Below are positions 58,863 through 64,000 of a DNA stretch of 64,000 nucleotides, in pieces. The stretch is taken from assembly GCA_052170315.1 (NCBI GenBank), contig JBQNAT010000010.1, positions 25,680 to 89,679 on the forward strand, in the 5' to 3' direction. The stretch's first letter is position 1. Every line of letters starts with the position of its first letter. The notes beneath the pieces were generated by a model. That model saw nothing but the letters and a program-made list of their open reading frames with translations. It was not told the origin of the DNA and ran no database searches. The translations under genes were made by a program, and so were the position numbers. The stretch is from UBA9732 sp052170315 (GTDB lineage: Bacteria > Spirochaetota > Spirochaetia > Sphaerochaetales > Sphaerochaetaceae).

Positions 58863-59819
58863 GTGGCAGTACCATTGGTTGAAGCTGTTAATCTCAAGAA
58901 ATATTTCAAGACTCCAAATGGTCTCCTTCATGCCGTGGAGGATGTAAGCTTCAAACTCCATGAAGGAAAAACTCTAGGGGTTGTAGGGGAATCTGGTTGT
59001 GGAAAGTCAACGCTTGGAAGGTTGATTCTCAGGCTTCATTCTGCCACGAGCGGAAAGGTCTTATTCAACGGAGAGAACATTCTTGATTACAAGAAAAGGG
59101 AAATGCACAAGGTTCAGGAGAACATGCAGATGATTTTTCAAGATCCCTATTCATCTCTGGATCCCAGAATGTCAGTCGGAGCACTGATTTCGGAACCCCT
59201 CGAAACTGTAAGTCTCAGAGAAAAACTTTCAAGGAATGAAATGAACTCAAGGGTTGAAAAGGTCATGGAGCTTTGCGGTCTTCCCTTTGATCATACCAAC
59301 CGCTACCCTCATGAACTGGACGGTGGGCTTAGGCAAAGGGTAGGCCTTGCAAGGGCAATGGTGTTGGAACCGAGGTTCATTGTATGTGATGAACCAGTCT
59401 CTGCCCTTGATGTTTCAATTCAGGCACAAATTCTAAACCTTCTTATGGATCTTCAGGAAAATAATGGCTTAAGTTATCTTTTCATCACACACGACCTTGC
59501 AGTTGTAAAGCATATCAGTGACGAAATAATGGTCATGTACATGGGGCAAGTCATTGAGTATTCAAAAACCGACGATCTGTTCAGCAATCCCCTCCATCCG
59601 TATACACGGGCTCTTCTCAATTCAATTCCAACAATTGATCTTTCCAGAAGGAACAGGCCAAAGGTGATAATCAAGGGAGAAGTCACAAGTCCAGTGGCGC
59701 CTGAACCAGGATGTCGCTTTGCAAATCGTTGCCCCTATGCAACCGAGAAGTGTAAGGAGAATCCTGTTCTTTGTGAGGTTCAAAGTGGGCATCTGACTAC
59801 CTGTACTGCAGGTCTTTGA
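58863..59819 (+). CDS. Peptide ABC transporter ATP-binding protein (OppF/DppF type)
   Basis: This 318-residue ATPase has Walker A GESGCGKST (about 39-47), Q-loop MIFQDPYSSLDP, Walker B FIVCDEPVSALD and H-loop THDLAV, and ends with the Cys-rich tail CRFANRCPYATEKC. The signature reads LDGGLRQR in place of the usual LSGGQRQR; related peptide ATPases with LDGGRRQR are known to me, so this is a subfamily feature with a further Gln/Arg to Leu change. The GTG start follows the stop of the previous gene directly. Confidence 0.92.
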   Translation: MAVPLVEAVNLKKYFKTPNGLLHAVEDVSFKLHEGKTLGVVGESGCGKSTLGRLILRLHSATSGKVLFNGENILDYKKREMHKVQENMQMIFQDPYSSLDPRMSVGALISEPLETVSLREKLSRNEMNSRVEKVMELCGLPFDHTNRYPHELDGGLRQRVGLARAMVLEPRFIVCDEPVSALDVSIQAQILNLLMDLQENNGLSYLFITHDLAVVKHISDEIMVMYMGQVIEYSKTDDLFSNPLHPYTRALLNSIPTIDLSRRNRPKVIIKGEVTSPVAPEPGCRFANRCPYATEKCKENPVLCEVQSGHLTTCTAGL

Positions 59820-59833
59820 AACTGAGGATTGGT

Positions 59834-60583
59834 ATGGCTCATCTACGTTGTGATTTCAGATCTGAGTTTCTTGACATGGGCACATCCATGACGGTGTTTC
59901 TTCCTGAATCGATTGATTGTAGTAAGGTGAAAGTTGTATATCTTCTGCATGGAATTGCAGATAACTGCACCGGATGGTCAAGGTACACCCGAGTTGAATT
60001 CTATGCAAGGAAATATGGCGTTGGCGTTGTGATTCCAGAAGTACAGAGAAGTTATTATACTGACATGAAGTATGGGCTCAAATATTATTCTTTTGTTAGT
60101 GAAGAACTTCCGGTAATATGTTCTAGGTTTTTCGGGTTTTCTGCTGAAAGGGGAAAAAACTATATCATGGGGTTGTCAATGGGTGGATATGGAGCCTTGA
60201 AGTGTGCCTTGAAGAATCCTTTGCGTTATGCTGGTTGCGGAGTATTTTCTGTGGCTGATGTTGAAATGACCCTTTCAGATCTCTGTCTTGAAGATTCTGA
60301 GTTCATGGCGATTTTCGGAGATTGCAAATGCCCTGAAGGCGATAATATACTGTCTTTGGTCTCCTGTGCAAATGAATTGAATTTGCCGGTATTCTATATC
60401 ACTTGTGGAACTGAAGACATCAGATTGCCGTTTTCCACGAAAATTGCAGCTGGACTCGATAGAAAAGGAGCGACAGTTGAATTCGAGAAGTGGACGGGCT
60501 CCCATGACTGGGATTTCTGGGAAGACTCAGTCAGAAAGGCTTTCAGCTTCTTTTTTGAAGAGAGATGTGGGGAAAGAGAATGA
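59834..60583 (+). CDS. Esterase D/tributyrin esterase-like alpha/beta hydrolase
   Basis: This 249-residue alpha/beta hydrolase of the S-formylglutathione hydrolase/esterase D kind has the LLHGIADN oxyanion block (about 38-45) and the nucleophile elbow GLSMGGYGAL (Ser near 116), with Asp in CGTEDIRLPF and His in GSHDWDFW. Such enzymes cleave small acyl esters, for example acetyl groups on sugars. GAGG at 59824-59827 supports the ATG at 59834 over a TTG at 59816. It is the second esterase of the island operon and precedes murQ. The substrate is not known. Confidence 0.8.
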   Translation: MAHLRCDFRSEFLDMGTSMTVFLPESIDCSKVKVVYLLHGIADNCTGWSRYTRVEFYARKYGVGVVIPEVQRSYYTDMKYGLKYYSFVSEELPVICSRFFGFSAERGKNYIMGLSMGGYGALKCALKNPLRYAGCGVFSVADVEMTLSDLCLEDSEFMAIFGDCKCPEGDNILSLVSCANELNLPVFYITCGTEDIRLPFSTKIAAGLDRKGATVEFEKWTGSHDWDFWEDSVRKAFSFFFEERCGERE

Positions 60584-61485
60584 ATGAAAAGATAGATCTC
60601 AGAGGAATGACGACTGAAACCACCAACTCTGAATCAGCAAAGCTTGACAGAATGACCTCTCTTGAAATAGTGACTCTCATGAACAGGGAGGATGCCAAAG
60701 TCCCTGAGGCCATTAGTGTTCATTTACCGGAAATTGCAAAAGCGATTTCGTGGAGCATTGAGTCCTTCAATCAAGGAGGCAGACTGTTTTATATCGGTGC
60801 AGGAACTAGCGGAAGGCTTGGTGTTGTCGATGCTTCCGAATGTCCTCCAACCTTCGGTGTATCGGATACCATGGTTGTAGGCTTGATTGCTGGAGGTGAA
60901 AAAGCCTTCATTAAGGCCGTCGAAGGAGCTGAAGATAGTCTTGAACTTGGCCGTGAGGATCTGATTGCCCATGATTTAAATTCCAAAGATGTCGTTATAG
61001 GAATAGCAGCAAGCGGAAGGACTCCATATGTCATCGGAGGTTTAAAGTATGCTAGAAGTCTTGGCTGTCATACTGTGTCTCTTTCCTGCAATACTGGTTC
61101 AGAGATAGGAAAATGTGCGGAGTTGGCAATTGAGGTTGTAGTAGGACCTGAAATACTTACCGGTTCAACCCGTCTCAAGTCTGGTACCTGTCAGAAACTT
61201 GTCTTGAACATGATTTCAACTGCAAGTATGGTCGGAATAGGCAAGTGCTACAATAATCTGATGGTGGATGTCATGCAGTCAAATGAAAAGCTTAAAGTTA
61301 GGGCACAGAATATTTTAATTGATGTTGCTGGCATTACCAGACAGGAAGCTTCGGAAGTGCTTGAAAGGGCAGGAGGGAGTGTGAAGAAGGCGATTGTGAT
61401 GGTTCTTGCCTCCTGCTCCGCTGAACAAGCAGAAGAGAGGCTTGTTGCCGCTAAAGGACATGTGAGGAAGGCTTACCTAGGATAA
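60580..61485 (+). CDS. murQ: N-acetylmuramic acid 6-phosphate etherase
   Basis: This 301-residue SIS-domain lyase has the MurQ signature blocks GAGTSGRLGVVDASECPPTF (about 75-94, in part) and EGAEDS (near 119), followed by IAASGRTPYVIGGL and the C-terminal UBA-like helix region. The enzyme splits the lactyl ether of MurNAc 6-phosphate to GlcNAc 6-phosphate and D-lactate. Start 60580 overlaps the esterase stop (ATGA). It gives the island its best functional clue: use of MurNAc or muropeptides from peptidoglycan. The kinase that would make its substrate follows after one base. Confidence 0.93.
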   Translation: MNEKIDLRGMTTETTNSESAKLDRMTSLEIVTLMNREDAKVPEAISVHLPEIAKAISWSIESFNQGGRLFYIGAGTSGRLGVVDASECPPTFGVSDTMVVGLIAGGEKAFIKAVEGAEDSLELGREDLIAHDLNSKDVVIGIAASGRTPYVIGGLKYARSLGCHTVSLSCNTGSEIGKCAELAIEVVVGPEILTGSTRLKSGTCQKLVLNMISTASMVGIGKCYNNLMVDVMQSNEKLKVRAQNILIDVAGITRQEASEVLERAGGSVKKAIVMVLASCSAEQAEERLVAAKGHVRKAYLG

Positions 61486-61486
61486 A

Positions 61487-62380
61487 ATGGACTACTATGC
61501 AGGAATAGACGGAGGTGGAACAAAGACGATTGTCAGATGCCTCAGCAGAGATGGAAAAACAGAATTCTCAAAGACTTTCGGGGCTTTCAATTACAATGGA
61601 ATAGGGGATAGAGCCTTCAGGATTCTCCTTTCTAAAATTGTAAAATGGCTTGACGGTAACGGTCGATGCTGTGGTTTATGCATTGGAGCTGCAGGAATAA
61701 GCAACAGTCTAATGCAAAAAACGGTCTCTGAAATTCTGAATGATTCAGATATTGCTGTATGGAGACTTGTGGGGGATCATGAGATTGCCCTTGAGGGAGC
61801 ACTTGAAGGAAAAAGTGGAATGATTGTCATTTCCGGTACAGGCTCAATCTGTTACGGTAAAGGAAAGGACGGAATTCTTGTCAGAAGGGGAGGCTGGGGT
61901 CATCTGATTGGTGATGACGGCAGTGGCTATGGTATTGGAAGAGATGCTCTTAGAGCAATTGCGTGGGACATTGATCTGTGTGGCTCCTCAACCGTTTTGA
62001 CGAAGATACTTGCAGATGAAATGGCTTTAGACAACAGAGAAGCAATCATTTCCTATGTCTATTCCAATGATAAAAGTGCAATTGCAGCAATTGCTCCACT
62101 TGTGGCTGGAGCAGCCGAAAAAGGAGACAAAGTGGCAATCGAGATTGTAGAGAATAATGCAGAAAGGCTTGCAGATTGTGTGATTTCACTTCAGAGCACC
62201 TTGAAGGTTGAAGATCCCCATCTTGCTCTTCTGGGTGGACTGGTGGAGAAGATTGCTGTTTTCCGTGCTGCACTGATTGATTCTGTGCATCGTAAGAATC
62301 CTGAAATCAAATGCATAAATCCTGTCAAAACCGCAGTAGAAGGAGCCTTGATAATGGCGAAAAAGCTTGCAAATGCCTGA
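61487..62380 (+). CDS. BadF/NagK-type amino sugar kinase (MurK-like)
   Basis: This 297-residue ASKHA-fold kinase of the BadF/BadG/N-acetylglucosamine kinase family has the phosphate 1 motif GIDGGGTKT (residues 6-14), the phosphate 2 motif VISGTGSICYG (about 118-128) and GGWGHLIGDDGSGYGIGRDA (about 137-156, in part). MurK from Clostridium, in the same family, phosphorylates MurNAc and GlcNAc at position 6. Placed directly after murQ, this enzyme would supply MurNAc 6-phosphate from unphosphorylated sugar by ATP, without a phosphotransferase system. Confidence 0.8.
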   Translation: MDYYAGIDGGGTKTIVRCLSRDGKTEFSKTFGAFNYNGIGDRAFRILLSKIVKWLDGNGRCCGLCIGAAGISNSLMQKTVSEILNDSDIAVWRLVGDHEIALEGALEGKSGMIVISGTGSICYGKGKDGILVRRGGWGHLIGDDGSGYGIGRDALRAIAWDIDLCGSSTVLTKILADEMALDNREAIISYVYSNDKSAIAAIAPLVAGAAEKGDKVAIEIVENNAERLADCVISLQSTLKVEDPHLALLGGLVEKIAVFRAALIDSVHRKNPEIKCINPVKTAVEGALIMAKKLANA

Positions 62381-63470
62381 TAAGAATGCAAAAAGGGTTT
62401 TCAAAAGTCTTGGAGATGTTTTCCTGCCGATGTTGCCGGGTTTCGTGCTCACGGGTATCTGTGCAGGTTTTTCATCCCTGATTGTCCAGTTTGTTCCGTA
62501 CTATAATGACAACAGAATATGGATGGGAATATATACTATTCTTTCAATGATTGATGAATCATTCAATCCGTTTCTCCTTGCATGGGTCGGGTTTCACTGT
62601 GCTTTAATCTATGGTGCGACTCCGATACTGGGTGGAATGCTCGGATTGCTTTCCGGGCTTGAGGGAATAGAAACATTGGCGTCAATTGTCGGATTCAGGG
62701 TATTACACAAAGGAAGCGGCGGAATTATTGCAATTCTTACAGGAGTCTGGTTTCTCGGATGGTTGGAAAAGTTCTTCAGGAAGAAACTTCCAGACATAAT
62801 CAGCTCAATCTTCGCACCATTGTTCTCCTTCATTTGCTGCATTGTTCCATTCGTATTCATAGGTATGCCGCTTTTCTCTATTGTAACTGATTTTTTATCC
62901 AGGATAATCGGATTTCTAGTCTTCAATGAACATGTTTCCGTCAGACTTATATCCGGTTTTTTGTGTGCCGCTGCATTTTTGCCTTCGAATATCATAGGAT
63001 TTCAGTATGCCTTTATGTCCATCTATGCCATGCAGATTGCCATGGATGGTTTCACAACTCTATATCCTGTTCTTGCAATGGCTGGAGCCGGTCAGGTGGG
63101 GACAGGGATTGCAGTTACAATGAAAGCAAGAAAGCACGGTAACCTTGCTCTTGCCTCCGTAACCTCAGCAGGGCTTCTTCCTGGAATACTTGGTATAGGT
63201 TCTGTTTTGCTGTATGAAGTAACATTGCCACATATTCGTACTCTTGTCTCCACCTGTATTGGAGCGGGGATCGGCGGGGCATTTATTCTTGTCTTCAAGG
63301 TTGCTTCTGCCGGGTGGGGGCCATCGGGAATACTTGCCATTCCGCTTATGTCGGCGGGCTCGGGAGGTCCTCTTTTGAGCATGCTTTTTTACTGTTGTGG
63401 TTTGCTTCTTTCCTGTACCACTGCTTTTCTCATTGCCTGTTTTTTTGTGCCTGTTGAAAGTTTGGAGTAG
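62373..63470 (+). CDS. EIIC-like sugar permease, PTS glucose/MurNAc family, no EIIB
   Basis: This 365-residue membrane protein has about eight to ten helices and resembles the EIIC domain of Glc/sucrose/MurNAc-type PTS permeases (FLPMLPGFVLTGI at the start, ILGIGSVLLYEVTLP late, GAGIGGAFI). The canonical GITEP motif reads GIGSV, losing the sugar-contacting Glu. There is no EIIB domain with phosphocysteine and no EIIA gene. It may therefore act as a simple carrier coupled to the ATP-dependent kinase. The ATG 62373 overlaps the kinase stop region (8 bases) with no ribosome site of its own, suggesting coupling. Confidence 0.7.
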   Translation: MPDKNAKRVFKSLGDVFLPMLPGFVLTGICAGFSSLIVQFVPYYNDNRIWMGIYTILSMIDESFNPFLLAWVGFHCALIYGATPILGGMLGLLSGLEGIETLASIVGFRVLHKGSGGIIAILTGVWFLGWLEKFFRKKLPDIISSIFAPLFSFICCIVPFVFIGMPLFSIVTDFLSRIIGFLVFNEHVSVRLISGFLCAAAFLPSNIIGFQYAFMSIYAMQIAMDGFTTLYPVLAMAGAGQVGTGIAVTMKARKHGNLALASVTSAGLLPGILGIGSVLLYEVTLPHIRTLVSTCIGAGIGGAFILVFKVASAGWGPSGILAIPLMSAGSGGPLLSMLFYCCGLLLSCTTAFLIACFFVPVESLE

Positions 63471-63707
63471 AACTTTCTTTTTCGATTCCCGGAAGATTTG
63501 CTACAATAATAAGAGTTTTATGTATGAATCGTTGCCATCGGAATAGTGTATCACTGTGAGATAATTTAAGTGATATTTGAGATATTTACTGGGATTTAGT
63601 GGGGCAAGGCGGGATATGACGGGATAGAAAATGAGATAGACCTTTCACAGAGTGAAATAATTCGGCGGCCGTTTTTTCGGCAGAAAAGAATTCCAGCAAT
63701 ATCACTC
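63471..63707. other. Intergenic region after the island operon
   Basis: This is an AT-rich stretch of 237 bases between the EIIC-like gene and the ZIP fragment. No gene, RNA or strong hairpin terminator was seen. A short G-rich stretch (63598-63630) shows a loose repeat of GGGATnnnnnGGG type. Confidence 0.3.
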
Positions 63708-63938
63708 CTATCCAAGCGCCACATCGAGCGCCATCATAAGCGTGAAGCCTACCGCGAACATCACCACACCGAAGTTGGAATGCTCGCCCTCGCTCATCTC
63801 CGGTATCAGTTTCTCCACCACGGCATACATCATGGCTCCCGCTGCGAAGCTGAGTAAATACGGCATGGCGGGAATCAGAAACCTCGCAAGGAAAATCGTC
63901 AGCACTGCGCCTATCGGCTCCACGGCTCCGGACAGCAC
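63708..63938 (-). pseudogene. ZIP-family metal transporter, C-terminal fragment
   Basis: About 76 residues on the minus strand match the last three helices of ZIP zinc/iron transporters: LSGAVEPIGAVL, then SFAAGAMMYAVVEKLIPEM, and a final LMMALDVALG. A full ZIP of this type has about 260 residues. Reading upstream, the frame meets a stop (TGA) three codons before the GTG, and DNA beyond 63939 shows no ZIP sequence. The gene is therefore broken at its 5' end at about 63939, probably by a rearrangement. It cannot be functional as such. Confidence 0.75.
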
Positions 63939-64000
63939 ACCATCAAAAGGTCATTTTCTGATTTGTTACATTGCTGTCTTATTGGAAAGAATCTTTCAGT

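Noticed and set aside
51897..63938. Prophage or integrative element with tRNA attachment site
   Set aside because: No integrase, phage genes, tRNA fragment or flanking direct repeats were found; island status rests on DNA style, gene content and edge damage only.

Overview
The window reads as chromosome from an anaerobic, gut- or rumen-type bacterium with an outer membrane, most likely a spirochaete of the Treponema/Sphaerochaeta kind. This is inferred from several lipoproteins, signal-peptide beta-barrel proteins, a chaperone/usher pair, an ECF transporter S component resembling the family named from Treponema and Streptococcus, and fermentative enzymes (AdhE, 2-oxoacid:ferredoxin oxidoreductase). 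No rRNA, CRISPR array or intact insertion sequence was seen. One tRNA gene, tRNA-Pro(GGG), is present.

Layout. 0.3-2.9 kb: ygeY and ygeW, enzymes of the selenium/purine-linked ureide cluster. 3.0-7.9 kb: a TatD-type hydrolase, a surface-type lipoprotein, and a beta-barrel protein translationally coupled to a caspase-fold lipoprotein, then a small membrane protein and a ketopantoate-reductase-like enzyme. 7.9-12.5 kb: tRNA-Pro and a chaperone/usher pair with no pilin gene, the usher carrying an inner-membrane-type anchor and an acidic repeat linker, followed by a V-ATPase subunit F-like gene. 12.5-15.8 kb: two tandem CNNM/CorC proteins and a YfcE-type phosphodiesterase. 15.9-17.0 kb: glutathione peroxidase and OhrR with a visible OhrR-type operator.

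17.0-28.8 kb is the metabolic centrepiece. A first operon encodes an isopropylmalate-synthase-like protein without the usual metal ligands and an acyl-CoA ligase fused to a TIM barrel. A second operon sits behind a full T-box leader and encodes an XRE-cupin-acyl-CoA ligase fusion, a nitrilase-family amidase, a branched-chain aminotransferase, a P-loop ATPase, and a four-subunit VOR-type 2-oxoacid:ferredoxin oxidoreductase. Together they look like amino-acid synthesis from branched-chain fatty acids by reductive carboxylation, switched on by uncharged tRNA. A PucR regulator and a purine/nucleoside deaminase follow.

31-52 kb holds mixed housekeeping and membrane genes: a flavoprotein, PrsW, an AEC carrier, a flavin reductase, a Na/Pi cotransporter, TrpS, a BioF/SPT-like enzyme, a rhodanese lipoprotein, AdhE and an APH-family kinase. 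It ends with a tightly overlapping operon of YgbA, a CydDC-like ABC pair and a complete ECF transporter.

52-64 kb looks like an accessory island. An 870-base gap without an intact gene precedes an RpiR/MurR-type regulator, an esterase, an Opp-type peptide transporter, a second esterase, MurQ, a MurK/NagK-type kinase and an EIIC-like permease, all on one strand. This suggests muropeptide/MurNAc salvage. The right side ends in a ZIP transporter gene cut off at its 5' end, marking a rearrangement point.
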